This document shows positions 1 to 10,284 of a stretch of 64,000 nucleotides of DNA, piece by piece (position 1 is the stretch's first letter; every line of letters starts with the position of its first letter). The position numbers and the translations under genes are program-made. Below the pieces are notes generated by a model, which was not told where the DNA came from, did no database searches, and saw nothing but the letters and a program-made list of their open reading frames with translations. The stretch covers positions 434,001 through 498,000 of the forward strand of contig JALIZF010001813.1 in the NCBI GenBank assembly GCA_029948255.1, written 5' to 3'. The DNA comes from Telmatactis stephensoni (taxonomy: Eukaryota > Cnidaria > Anthozoa > Actiniaria > Isophelliidae).

Positions 1-8
1 TGTGACAA

Positions 9-450
9 TCATAGAACATCTTTCTGTTCTCCTTTTCCATGATCTGATCTTTCCGTGATCACTTGGGAGATTTCAAATTCCCTCCACACTTTTGTTAGCT
101 TATCAACATCAAGAACCTTAGTCTGGCTTGATTGTACTGATGATGACTGCAAATACAAAACATTCAAGTTGAAAAGTGTTTTTCAAAGAAGTGAATTGCA
201 TGAACACTTACATGAAATTTGATCTTATTGGTGTCTAAGTAATGCTTCAAGTTTGCTTGCAGGAAATCCTTTTTGCCTGCTACTGGTAGATTGTACTCTC
301 TGCAAGCCATTATGAGTTAGGTCTTGGTCAGACAATCCAAACTTGTTTTGGATTTGTCTGACATGTTGCTCAGAAAGTGCAGGTTTAGGTTATTAATAAC
401 ATTCTCGAGGTCATCACCTGTATCAATCAATTCAAAAAAATTATTATATC
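9..450 (-). pseudogene. Exon-like fragments of an unrecognised minus-strand gene
   Basis: Reading the minus strand, an open segment (about 312-200) encodes MACREYNLPVAGKKDF and ends at a GTAAGT donor. A second segment (about 149-9) follows an acceptor (TTTGTATTTGCAG), encodes a short charged peptide with VDKLTKVWREF, and ends at a TGA at 11-9. Upstream (about 420-310) another frame reads LSEQHVRQIQNKFGLSDQDL and joins the next piece only with a frame change. I do not recognise the product. The frame change suggests a decayed gene, but the clean splice sites keep a real terminal exon possible. The gene may continue beyond position 1. Confidence 0.35.
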
Positions 451-1119
451 TGTTATTAAATATAAACGTTATGTTTTCAAAGAAAAGTTGAACATACTAG
501 TTCATTGCTGCTGCAGCTACTGTGAATGTTTCAGTATGATTTAGAATGATACGGGTGAAGGTCTTGTTACAGTAAGAGAGAATCAAAGAAATACAAACAA
601 TCTAGAGATGTCCATTTTGTTGCAGTTTTTCCGCTGTTGTCTTGAACATCATAGAAACAAAATTTGATGCCTGGTATGGTCAATAGAGATCAAATATGCA
701 ATGAGAAATAGGAACTATAATAATTATATTCATTAAATTGTATAAGAAATAACACCATTCGAGAGGAATTAAATGAAAAATGCCACTAATTTGATTAATA
801 AACTATTACCATGAGCCAGAGTGCATAGCATGGGGGCAAATTAATTCATTTTTATCAAAATGCAAGCAGTATTTGTCATTAATTCTTCTTGAACAGTGAA
901 ATGTCTCGGTAATGACATATCTACAAAAAAAATATGAGTGTCAGAAAAAAATACCTGTAGAGATAATACACAATTACTAGCCAAACTCCCAAATGTGTGC
1001 AATCAATTGTACAGTGTTAACAAAAACAACTGCAATTGATATCAGACTAAACAAGCATATTTTGTAGGTATATGCTATTAACTAATAAATGATGCCGCAC
1101 CTGCAGCCATGAAATATAT
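451..1119. other. Intergenic, nothing recognised
   Basis: AT-rich sequence with many stop codons in all frames. I see no gene, repeat or RNA here. Confidence 0.5.
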
Positions 1120-1731
1120 TAAACTAGACGCACACGTGCGTTCACTCGTGCCCCGGGAGCCCTCTTCCCTGAGCCGTTTCACGCATTCTTCACCATTTCT
1201 GGGAAATAGTTAACCGTAACATAAGACCTTTTTTGAATCGGCTAACTAACATTAGTCAATTTGTCTGTCAGCAGCTATTAGTGTTAGGTATCATATATGT
1301 CCGACATGCAAAAATATTCCCTGCGAATATACCAGTTTTATTCATTTTCACTATGTATCTCAATTCGGTTTGCTGTAAAAACTTCTACAACAGTGTTTTG
1401 GCACAATAACAAATCGTGTATTTTTCGGATGTTTTATATATTGAATAAAAGACGTTACGTGACCAAACGCGAAATACAAGGTCAATGGAACCTAATTCCA
1501 TGCAATGGTCTCCGGTATTAAAATTCAGTACAAAAACATCTCAAGATCTCTTGAATGCTTAAATGAGAAATATAACTGACTTGCTTCTATGTATGTTTGT
1601 TTAGCAACATGTAGGATGAGAAATTCATAGATTTCCAGCTCATAGGAAATAGTTCTTATTGCGAGGGCCTCCTTTGAAGTACTCCAATTAGAATTGGATA
1701 TTTGGTCAAAGTATTGGAGATGAAGCTCAAA
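1120..1731 (+). repeat. Left inverted arm of the 1120-3948 element
   Basis: Matches 3243-3948 in inverse orientation at roughly 85-90 percent by eye. The inner boundary is at the motif TTGGTCAAAGTATTGGAGAT, which is mirrored near 3250. Confidence 0.7.
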
Positions 1732-2352
1732 ATAACAGCCCATTCTGAAGCTCTTATAAGTGTCTAGGTATATCTCGAGTTAAAAGCTCCATTTTACGAT
1801 GTATTATTCCTAGAAGAGCCTGTCTCTGAAAGCTATTTTCTTTGTAGTCGGCCATCTTGCATTCCTAAAGTTCCTCACTGGTGTTCTCTACGAAGAGTAG
1901 GTGATGAATGAAGGGCATTGTTTCTTACGCTCTTAACCAATCAGGAGTGAATCACGTGATCGATTGCGCAAGAATGGCCTTTTCTCGCGACGAAATCAGA
2001 AAAAAAAACATTTGCAGTTTATAACTCGTTCCCGGCCTACGGCCTGGGCACGAGTAATAATGCTATACAATTGATATGTAAAGTACAGCATTTTACAGTG
2101 AAGACACTGTCTAATTGTTGTAGTATCCACCAAGCTGTAGGGAAAATTGAAATTCATTTGTAAGAAATCAACTATGTTACATTACTAACAGAATGCAGGA
2201 TTTTAAATTACCTATTGCAGACATTGCAGCAACCATGTCATCCTTCTTTTTTTGTTGAATTGCCCAACATGCAACCTAAAATGGTATATTTAGAGTAAAA
2301 TTATTGCTAAATTGTTCTAAACATGAGGTTTTAAAAATGACACTAGAAATAC

Positions 2353-2954
2353 CTGATTAAGAAGTTTGCCCCTGATTCTTAGTTTTAGGTGTAGTGTGTC
2401 TGGGACTACATTGTCGAATTCGATGTTTACTAGTGGAGTATGCTGGACACCATATGTGTTTTCAGAGTTGGCCAGCTCTTTACATCTGGCAAGAGTTCTT
2501 GTGATGGGCCAGTTTTGAACTGAATAACACATATCATAATAGGGAGCTTAAGCAGGAGACGTTTTTGTCAACAGTGTACGTTCTTCTTCATCTGTTTGCC
2601 ATCATAGATGATGTGTCCATTTTTGTTAACCAGAAGGTCAGTTAAGGCCTTTTCACCTTCTACCAAAACAGCAACCTCATCTACGATGGCCAACAAATGA
2701 ACAAAAACAATCATGTGACATTCGTGTTGACAAAAATGTATCTTGCTTAAGCTCCCTATTATAAGTCAACAAATACATTGTAATATAAACATGATGCAGT
2801 AAAACATGTAGCATGGAATTATCAAAATACATACTTGAGAAGTTGGTTATCAAATCTTTGCTGCATTCACACCACAGACAAAAGTAATAGGATGCTGGTG
2901 TGTTAATCCCCATCAGTGCACCCATGAATTTCCAATCTGAACAAAGAATCCTAA
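2353..2954 (-). pseudogene. Transposase fragment, DDE type with CxxC insertion
   Basis: Two exon-like blocks read on the minus strand. The first (about 2952-2837, after a TTAG acceptor) encodes CSDWKFMGALMGI followed by a CLWCEC zinc-type knuckle. The second (about 2521-2354, ending at a GTATTT donor) encodes VVPDTLHLKLRI. An Asp-x-Lys block, then a cysteine knuckle, then Pro-Asp-x-Leu-His is the order seen in several TIR transposase families and loosely recalls the RAG1/Transib core. The 850-aa protein at 38564-42086 has a comparable order. There is no start, no N-terminal half and no final catalytic Glu here, so this is a relic. The superfamily is uncertain. Confidence 0.5.
2538..2765. mobile_element. 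Small palindromic MITE nested in the transposase relic
   Basis: AATAGGGAGCTTAAGCARGA at the left end is mirrored by TCTTGCTTAAGCTCCCTATT at the right end. The similarity continues through most of the 228 bp (for example TTTGCCATCATAGATGA versus TTGGCCATCGTAGATGA inverted). It therefore folds almost entirely into one hairpin. It lies between the two transposase exon blocks. Confidence 0.7.
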
Positions 2955-3242
2955 GGAAAGTGAAATTATTCAAGATTAGTTCTAATCTTAACAAACAGAT
3001 CATTCAAATTCATGTTTGTATGAGAAAGTTAACTTGCTCCATTGTTTAAGAGTGATAGCATTGAAATCTGCCCAAACATCTAGTTGCACTATAACAATCC
3101 TAATTTAGCAAATTGTACTGTGGTCACCATCACAGACAAGTAGCGAACTATTATAATAAAGCCTTGTTCCCTGATATTTGCTCTTTTTTTGATATTGTGC
3201 TAAATGGCAAGCAAACACTAAATTATAATTAACTATAATTAA

Positions 3243-3948
3243 CTTGAGTTTCATCTCCAATACTTTGACCAAATATCAAACTCTAAATGGAGTACTTGAA
3301 AGGAGGCCCTCGTGATAAAGACTATTTCCTATGAGCTGGAAATCTACGAATTTCTCATCCTATATGTTGCTAAACGAACATACATAGAAGCAAGTCAATT
3401 ATATTCCTCATTCAAGCATTCAAGATATCTTGAGAGGTTTTTGTACTGAGTTTTAGTAACAGAATTCTGAAGCAGACAATTGCATGGAACTTGACCTTGT
3501 ATTGCGCTTTTGGTCACGTAACGTCTTTTGTTCATGTATTAAACATGAAATGTGAACGAAAAAATACACGATTTGTTATTGTGTCAAAAACGCCGTTGTA
3601 GAAGTCATTACAGCAAACAATTGAGATACATAGTGAAATATAAAGTTGAATAAACTGGTATATTCGCAAGTAATATTTTTGCATGTCGGAGATATACAAT
3701 ATCATGCATGATAATAGAAGGACAAAGGCAAACACTAATAGCTGCTGACAGACAAATTGATTAATCAGATATTCTTTAGTTTAAGTTAGCTGATTCAAAA
3801 AAGGTCTTTGTTACAGTTAACTATTTCCCGCAATGGTGAAGAATGCGTGAAACGGCTCTGGGAAGAGTACGAAGGGGGCCGGTCATTGGAGCCTCTCCTA
3901 AAGGGGGCTCCCGGGGCACAAGTAAACGCACGTGTGCATCTAGTTTAT
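3243..3948 (-). repeat. Right inverted arm of the 1120-3948 element
   Basis: Inverse partner of 1120-1731. It is longer because of an insertion containing GGGGGCCGGTCATTGGAGCC near its outer end. Confidence 0.7.
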
Positions 3949-4529
3949 CTAAGATTAAGTTGAAATTATAGAAATCGAAGATATTTTATGAATGATATTG
4001 AGTAGATGCGATATTTGCGCATGGTAAATTATTGGTAAAATTCTGCATCAATAACTCGAACGCCACCTTGCTTTCTTTCTCTGGGGAAACCCTTCTTTCC
4101 TTAAAAGGACATTTAATCTCTTTATTTGGAGTAAAGGTGCTTTTCCCGACGCTGATGACACTATCGTCTAGACAGCATCTCGTTTTATTTGAAGTGGGCT
4201 TAGGGCAAAATTTAACTAGTAGGGGGAGGGAGAGTGGTGGAAGGGAATATGTAGAAAACTCCTCCCACTGTTCAGTGATATGAAAGCCTGAAAATGTCGA
4301 TAAGCAAACAACAACAACAACAGCAACAAAAATGAAATTGTTAATGTCTTTTAATTGATTTCATATTTATGTTATTAAACAAAGTTCCGTTGTGGAAAAA
4401 TATTTGGAAGGGTAGGGGGTGGGACGGGAAGATAGCACACGTGCAAGAACGAGTCGTGTGATCTGTACCTTTCCTCTTGTATTTAAAGTTTGATTTATTT
4501 ATTTTCAACAATGGAAAACAAAAAACAAA
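3949..4529. other. Intergenic, no feature recognised
   Basis: There is an open frame at 4032-4283, but it has no recognisable domain and no splice or codon signal that I trust. Confidence 0.4.
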
Positions 4530-5306
4530 CGAGTTAGAAAGAAAAATATATTCCCAGACTATGTAGACCTTGACAATGTCCAGTTTGAAGACATCAAGAA
4601 AAAGGAGAAAAACAAGGATCTCTGGGCCATTGAAGACGTGTTAGAGGTAGACAGTGACGGTGGTATGGCATATGTGAAATGGCAAAACTACAGCGAAGCC
4701 TGGAACAGCTGGGTTTCCTTAGCAGAAAATCCTGAACTAACCACTTATCTGTCTGTGAACGAAGGAAATCCTTCAAGCAGTGCGGTGGCAAGCCATGATC
4801 TGCCACGCCTCGGTCCAGAGGAACGCGAACTGTGGCTGGTCAATCATGCCATTTTTGACGAGCTGCAGTTCCGCCGTACCCTCGAACAAGACCAAGGTCT
4901 TGTACGGAGGGTACAGGTGAAAGTTCCCTTTTCAAAGGAGGCGTTTACGTCTTACTTTGAAAAAGGAACTTTCCCTCTGGCCGAGGAACGTAACTTGACT
5001 TTTCGGGTGCCCGAAATGTCAAGTTCTCGTGCACTGCTGAAGATATTTTCTCCGTGTTCGGCACATACATTTTAAGCCGGCAGTTTGAGGACACTTCGAC
5101 GATCTGCGAGGTAGACCCGACATCCAAGGTGCATGTATTGTGGGGATACAAACTGAGGGTCAATTATGATCACAGTTCGTGTCCCCGCTGTACATATACC
5201 AGGGATGAAATCCGTCCACAAGCATGTGCTGCGAAGCCAAGAAAGTTGCCACCCATTGCCTACTTGGCATTAAGTTTTAAAAAAAGGCATCATAATATGC
5301 TACAGG
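4530..5306 (+). pseudogene. Chromodomain-containing ORF, frameshifted
   Basis: An open frame running through 4530-5075 encodes LWAIEDVLEVDSDGGMAYVK followed by WQNYSEAWNSWVSL. The short beta strands and the W-x-N-Y...W...W pattern are those of a chromodomain, which binds methylated histone tails in many proteins and also sits on some retroelement integrases. No start ATG is in frame; the upstream frame is open to about 4500, so an upstream exon may be missing. After about 5040 the reading continues one base out of frame (FGTYILSRQFEDTSTICEVD, then KPRKLPPIAYLALSFKKRH) and reaches a CTACAG|GTGAGA donor at about 5306. No other domain is recognised. It could be a transposon-borne chromodomain gene or a decayed host gene. 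Confidence 0.55.
4876..5025. repeat. Three consecutive hairpins inside the chromodomain ORF
   Basis: Stem 1: 4876-4893 pairs with 4896-4914 (GTACCCTC..ACAAGACC, loop AA). Stem 2: 4921-4938 pairs with 4956-4973 (AAAGTTCC.TTTTCAAAG, one mismatch, 17-nt loop). Stem 3: 4992-5007 pairs with 5010-5025 (AACTTGAC.TTTCGGG, one mismatch, loop TG). The three stems follow one another within 150 bp and stay in an open frame. Confidence 0.85.
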
Positions 5307-6253
5307 TGAGATCTAATTTTGATTAATTAACTAATTAATCAAAATTAATTAATTGTTTATATTTGGCAATGGTGACCACATAATAGGCATGCATGGAGCC
5401 AAGTACAAGATTTTCTTGAATCAATGAAGGATTAACTTCCCATTAACCAAAGTACATATTGTTAAATTGCATGGATCCAAGATAGATTAAATTGTACTGG
5501 AATCAATTTAGATTATCTTCAGTCATTGTATCAATAACTCTTTCCCTGAGTGACAGCTACCTATAAATATCATTTGGCAGAAAACTCCTGGCGACTTCAT
5601 TACTACAATTAACTCATATACATTTAGCATGAGCCACATTGGATTTGAAGAACTGGTAGATTCTGCATAACTATAGTCTTTTTGATTCATGTTTTAGGGA
5701 AATTCTTTGGATAATGATTATTTGGGTGTGATTTATAAAAACTGAAAATAATGTTTATGAAAAGATTGTACCAAAATTGATTTGGAACTTGTTGTCGGTA
5801 AATGTGGTTTTGGAAATGCTAGTGGAATTGAACCACTGATACAAGGAAATTAATCCCTTGTACCCTCCTGAGCACTTTTACTTTACCACTTCTTACCACT
5901 AAGTTCCACTGCTACTATATTAATTTTCATTTCATTTTCATTTTGACAGCCCTGATCAAGATACAGTGTGTCTTCTGGGCTGTTCACTAGTCAAATGTAT
6001 GTGTAGTTTCAGAAAACTTCCATACCCCACCCTGGAAGGAATTGGTAAATGGACTTCCCCTACTCTCTGGAACCTCAATTCTTCTTCAATACAAAGTTTG
6101 TAATTTTGTTTTCTTTCTCACCACTCTAACTATTTCAATTCCTTCTTTGGTAGGCTTTACAATATTTTTTGGAACTACACAATTTCCCGTTCCCAAGATT
6201 TTAGCTGGAAATCTCCCAGATTATCTTTGGAATCATGAAATCACATCCATTTT
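5307..6253. other. Intergenic, AT-rich
   Basis: Contains a TTAATTAA-type palindromic AT run at 5322-5352. No gene recognised. Confidence 0.5.
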
Positions 6254-6481
6254 CAGGGTCCGTGCAGGTCCTTAAACTCCTTGAAAAGTGCTTAAATTTA
6301 AAATGCATTTTCAAGGGCACTTGAAACTCCTTGAAAAACGGGAAAAAGTAGAAAAGTCCTTGAAAAGTCCTTAAAAACTATCCTTGGAAACAACTCAATA
6401 AAATTTCAAAGATATTGAACTCTCAGCTTTCCATATTTGCATAAATATATATCTTTTTGCTGTGTACATCAGACCAGAGAC

Positions 6482-6671
6482 TGTAACGTTTTCTAAACGG
6501 CTTGGTCTCAAGGGAGACTAGACTCAAATATAGAATAGCAACGGAGACAACAACTCGTGTGTGTGCTTCTTTACTCGCATAAAGAGCTCTTACATAAAAC
6601 TAAAGGGTCTCATGTTACAATAGATAAATGAGTAAATGATTGGCATGCAATGGTTATATAATAACGTCACA
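6482..6671 (-). repeat. 3' LTR of the first Gypsy element
   Basis: In sense orientation the 190-bp block begins TGTGACGTTATTA and ends AAACGTTACA, with short inverted TGT..ACA ends. The sequence just upstream in sense (GGAAGGGGAGA) is a polypurine tract, as expected before a 3' LTR. The 5' LTR partner is missing, so the exact ends are inferred from the motif alone. Confidence 0.65.
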
Positions 6672-6792
6672 TCTCCCCTTCCATAGAGAGAAAAGAAGAA
6701 AATAAAGAATATGATAATAAACTAAATGTCACTGTCCTACATAATAATGAAATGCAAATCAATGTCTCAGTCCGGTATAATGTTTACAACAG

Positions 6793-7947
6793 TTACTTGA
6801 AACGATCTGGTGGCTTTACAACTCTTCCGCTTCTGGTGACAACTAGTGCACCTGGTGGCTTTGCAGCTGTATCTATCTTAGGTGTTGCTGGACAGCTTGC
6901 GTCAGGTTTTGGTACTTCTGCTGCCGGCTTTATCTGCGCAGTCGTTTGCGGTTTCGGTGTTGTCACAAGGGCTGGTGGTTGGTGCCTAGGTGGAGGTGGA
7001 AGTGGCTCGTCAACTGTTGGCTTCGGCATTACTTCCTTGGTCAGACGTAGTTGACGACGGTTCCTACGGAACACTCTTCCGTCTTCTGTGCGTACTTCGT
7101 AGGATCGTATGTCTACTTGCCTTTCAACTTCCGCTTTCCTCCAGGGTTTTCGGCTGCCTAGACTTTGGGGCGGCGCAATACGCACTGTGTCTCCTGGTTG
7201 GAGTTCTTGTAGTTCTTTGGTACCGCGGTTGTAATAGTAAGTTTGTCTGGCCTTCTGCTCTTTGAGTTTGAGATCGATGTTGGCAGGTACCTTAGGCTTG
7301 AGCAGTTGCATTGAGGTTGGTAGGAGGGTTTTGGTACGACGTCCGAAAATCCTCTGCGCTGGCGATGCGTTGATTCCTTCTGATGGAGTGTTCCTCCAAT
7401 CAAGAAGTGCCAGATAAGGATCTTTGTGAGTCTCTTTCCTCATTAGCCTTTGTGCCGTGTTCACTGCATTCTCTACCTTGCCGTTAGACTGTGGGTAGGT
7501 CGGTGAGCTCGTTACGTGGTCGAATGCGTAAGCACGCGCAAACTCCTCGAACTCAGCAGATGAATATGGCGGACCGTTGTCTGAGATGACTTGGTCAGGG
7601 ATCCCATGCCTTGCGAAATGGGATTTAAGCTTACCAATGACTTCTTTCGCTGTCTTGGATGCTAGTTTGTCGACTTCGAAGTAGTTGGAGTAGTAGTCGA
7701 CTGTGATGAGGAAATCTCTGTTCTCGAGGTGGAACAGGTCCGTTGCCACCTTTTCCCACGGTCGGGACGGGATCTGATGGCTGATCATTGGTTCTTTCCC
7801 CTGTTCTAGTTGGTACTTGTTGCATGTTTCACACTGAGAAATGTAGTTTTCTACATCCTTATTCAAGCCGGGCCAATAGAGAGCTTCTCTTGCTCTGCGT
7901 ATACATCCTTGGATGCCTATGTGGCTGGAGTGTAGCTTTAGTAGCAT
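6793..7947 (-). pseudogene. Gypsy integrase
   Basis: The N-terminal zinc finger is visible as HSSHIGIQGC (His residues) and CETC. The catalytic core carries D (ATDLF), D (ISDNGPP) and E (NGKVENA), the DDE triad that joins retroelement cDNA to target DNA. The C-terminal half is proline-rich and ends RSGRVVKPPDRFK, typical of this lineage. The frame is intact for 384 codons but has lost the connection to RNase H, so it is a fragment of the dead pol gene. A GTG-like start is not meaningful because the domain is normally cut from a polyprotein. Confidence 0.9.
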
Positions 7948-8038
7948 ACTGTCCCTTAGGGCGGTGGGGACAACAAGCCTTTCTCCTTTAAAGATGAGGC
8001 CATTCTGCAGGGTCAGCTCATCCCTAAATGGGAAGTAG

Positions 8039-8788
8039 TCATGGATGGATACTGCTACTTCTGATTTTTTTATAGGCCAACCTTACTGCCTTTAGCTCCC
8101 TCAGTGTGAGGTCTGCTTCCGTTTCCGCTTGGATCTTAGTTTGTGTAGCTTCTGAAACGGGTAGGTATTGAGTCATGTTGATGACTTCTACGTCTCGTTC
8201 TGTTTCACCTCTCAACGTAGATGCTGTCATCTCTGTTTCTGAGGGCACTCTGTATGCTCTGCTAAGTGTGTCGGCCAATACCATTTCTGTTCCTTTCTTA
8301 TACGTGACGTCTAAGTCAAACTTCTGTAGTCTTAAGAGCATACGTTGCAGTCTCTTGGGAGCACTGATCAGACTTTTCTTAAATATGCTCTCGAGGGGCT
8401 TGTGGTCAGACTGAACCTTTACTGGTCGGCCGTAGACGCACTGTTCAAATCTTTCGACGGCAAAGACGATTGCCAACATTTCTTTCTCAATTTGCACGTA
8501 GTGAGATTCTGTTTCCGTCATGGAGCGAGATGCATAGGCTACTGGCTGGCCATTCTGCATGAAACACGCACCAAGACCTCTGTCTGATGCGTCGCATTGG
8601 ATTTCGACACTCGCTTTAGGATCAAAGAATTTGAGGACAGGAGCCTCGGAGATAACTTTCTTGATGGCAGAGAAACTTTGTTCATGGGTAGCATCCCATC
8701 GGAAGTGGACATCTTCTTTAAGAAGGTCTCTGAGTGGGGCTGTCAGTTCTGACAGGTTTGTTGCAAAACGTTGTAGGTAGTTTAGCAT
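8039..8788 (-). pseudogene. Gypsy RT connection and RNase H
   Basis: LNYLQRFATNLSELTAPLRD is the RT thumb/connection. IQCDASDRGLGACF and YASRSMTETE mark RNase H, with the first catalytic Asp in CDAS and a Glu in EKEMLAI. The block ends with VLADTLSRAY, the usual end of the Gypsy RNase H region. It overlaps the preceding RT frame by a few bases in another frame, which marks a frameshift. Confidence 0.9.
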
Positions 8789-9207
8789 TCCAAGCAGACG
8801 TTCACATCTTGTTTGCAGGTTGGTGACGGCATTTCGTTGATCCCTTGGATCTTGGCTGGATCTGGTTTCAAGCCATCGGCTGAAATGACGTGGCCCATGA
8901 ATTCTACTTCTTTTCGTCGAAGCTTTAGCTTTTCTTTGTTCAATTTAATGCCCTTGTCCCGGCATCGCTGTAGTAGAGCTTTGAGTTTCCTATCGTGGTC
9001 GTCCATTGCGTCTCTTTCGGTTTTACCGACACCGAAGACCAGGGTGTCGTCGAAGATCGGCATAACACCATTAAGACCTTGAAAGGCGTTATCAAGCCTT
9101 CTTTGGAACTCTTCGGGCGCTGGGGAGATCCCGAATGGCATGCGAGTCCAACGATATCGGCCCCAGGGGGTTCCAAAAGTGGTCAGCTTTAGGACTGCTT
9201 TCGTCAT
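8782..9207 (-). pseudogene. Gypsy RT palm and fingers (second half)
   Basis: Contains RMPFGISPAPEEFQRR and GLNGVMPIFDDTLVFG, followed by KLKLRRKEVEFMGHVISADG. The normal active site is a two-Asp motif preceded by hydrophobics (such as YADD or VADD). Here it reads IFDDT: both Asp are kept but the flanks are changed. Confidence 0.88.
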
Positions 9208-10245
9208 CTAGTTGGACATGCCAGAAACCGTTCTTGGCATCAAGGACAGAGAACACCTTCGCGTCTGTCAGTTGAGCGAGAAGGTCGTCAAACAAAGGTA
9301 GAGGGTAGTGGTTCCTCTTGAGGGCCTTATTAAGAGGCTTTGGGTCGATACAGAGACGTATCTTGCCATTTCTTTGCGTTGCGACTACCATCGATGATAC
9401 CCAGTCAGTAGGGACATCTACAGGAACTAATATGCCTTTCTTTACTAGGTGGTCTAGTTCGTCCTTTAGCGACTCTTTAAGGGCGAATGGGACCTTGCGC
9501 ACAGGGAGGACCACCGGGGGAACTGTTTTGTCTACCTCTAGGTGTAACTTATCCTGGAGCTTTCCGTCTCCGTCAAAAACATCTTGGAACTCGTCTATTA
9601 GATCATTGTTGAGAGCAGGGGTGTCAAGGGACATGATGTTGTCTAAGTTGACAGTGATAAGCTTAAATAGCTGTATTGCTTGAGCACCTAGTATGGGCAT
9701 GTGGCCCTCTTTCACTAGGACAAACTCGAGTGAAAGAGCATCACTGTTCTTAGGATTGACAGCTTTGATGTTTACAGTTCCTAGTGTTTTCAGGGTAGTT
9801 TTATTGAACATCTGCAGTGTTTTAGTTGTGTTGTTCAACTTGTTGAGCGCTGGATCAGTGGCAATTTGCTTGTATTTATCGACTGGTAGAATGTTTACGG
9901 TAGCACCGCAGTCAAGTTGGAATCGCACATCATTATCTAAAAGGCGCATTGTCGCAAAAATCTTGCGCGGGCAATCTGCTGCATCGATTGCGTCTACAGA
10001 TTCCACATAAAAGAAGTAATCATCATCCGAATCTACGGACTGTTCTTCGATTTCATGCACAGCAGGCCTAGCTGGTTTTGCAGAGCAGACCGAGGAACCC
10101 GAAAAGTGGTTTGGGGTTCCGCAGTCTTTACATGTTTTGTTCCATGCTGCGCACAGTTCTTTTTTTCTAACGTGTGACTTCATACAAAATTTGCACTTGA
10201 TCAGCGTTTGTGTGTTTTGTCCCTGGCCTGGGCCTTTATTACGTG
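9092..10245 (-). pseudogene. Gypsy gag zinc knuckle, protease and start of RT
   Basis: The frame is open from the homopolymer at about 10250. It starts with a CKFC..C...C segment and a second cysteine cluster CKDCGTPNHF, which are nucleic-acid-binding knuckles. RFQLDCGATVNILP is the aspartic protease active-site region; DCGA replaces the usual DTGA or DSGA, which may still be functional. The RT fingers follow, with LVKKGILVPVDVPTDWVS and LCIDPKPLNKAL. The frame is lost at about 9200 (after VQLDDES). Confidence 0.88.
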
Positions 10246-10253
10246 GGACTGGG

Positions 10254-10262
<9 letters not shown>

Positions 10263-10284
<22 letters not shown>

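Larger units (their letters stand above)
1120..3948. mobile_element. DNA transposon with ~0.6-0.7 kb inverted terminal arms
   Basis: The left end (TAAACTAGACGCACACGTGC) reappears inverted at the right end, where the reverse complement reads TAAACTAGATGCACACGTGC. The arms continue as an imperfect inverted repeat inward to about 1731 and 3243. The right arm carries an extra ~35 bp GC-rich segment near 3868-3905. Between the arms lie fragments of a minus-strand transposase (2353-2954). This is the layout of a foldback-like or long-TIR DNA transposon. I could not identify a target-site duplication. A hairpin-forming GC-rich motif occurs at about 2023-2056. Both arms contain mirrored short ORFs that are by-products of the repeat. 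Confidence 0.7.
6482..10262 (-). mobile_element. Gypsy (Ty3-type) LTR retrotransposon, 5'-truncated
   Basis: Reading the minus strand from about 10262, the order is gag zinc knuckles, aspartic protease, reverse transcriptase, RNase H, integrase, polypurine tract, 3' LTR. The 5' LTR and most of gag are absent; the break is at a homopolymer run (T8/G14) at 10253-10276. The pol frame is broken at least three times (near 9200-9100, 8790 and 8040-7950), so the copy cannot make a full polyprotein. The RT active-site motif is altered. It lies inside the TIR element 6254-10465. Confidence 0.88.

Noticed and set aside
1297..3735. Two short ORFs with matching peptides (SDMQKY.LRIYQF) on opposite strands
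   Set aside because: They lie in the two inverted arms of one transposon; stop-rich surroundings and no domain argue against coding.
4945..5163. Minus-strand 72-codon ORF with NLTFRAPE, similar to the plus-strand peptide NLTFRVPE
   Set aside because: The similarity is caused by hairpin stem 3 reading the same on both strands, not by a second gene.
6752..10010. Plus-strand ORFs across the Gypsy element
   Set aside because: They are antisense shadows of the clear minus-strand gag-pol frames.
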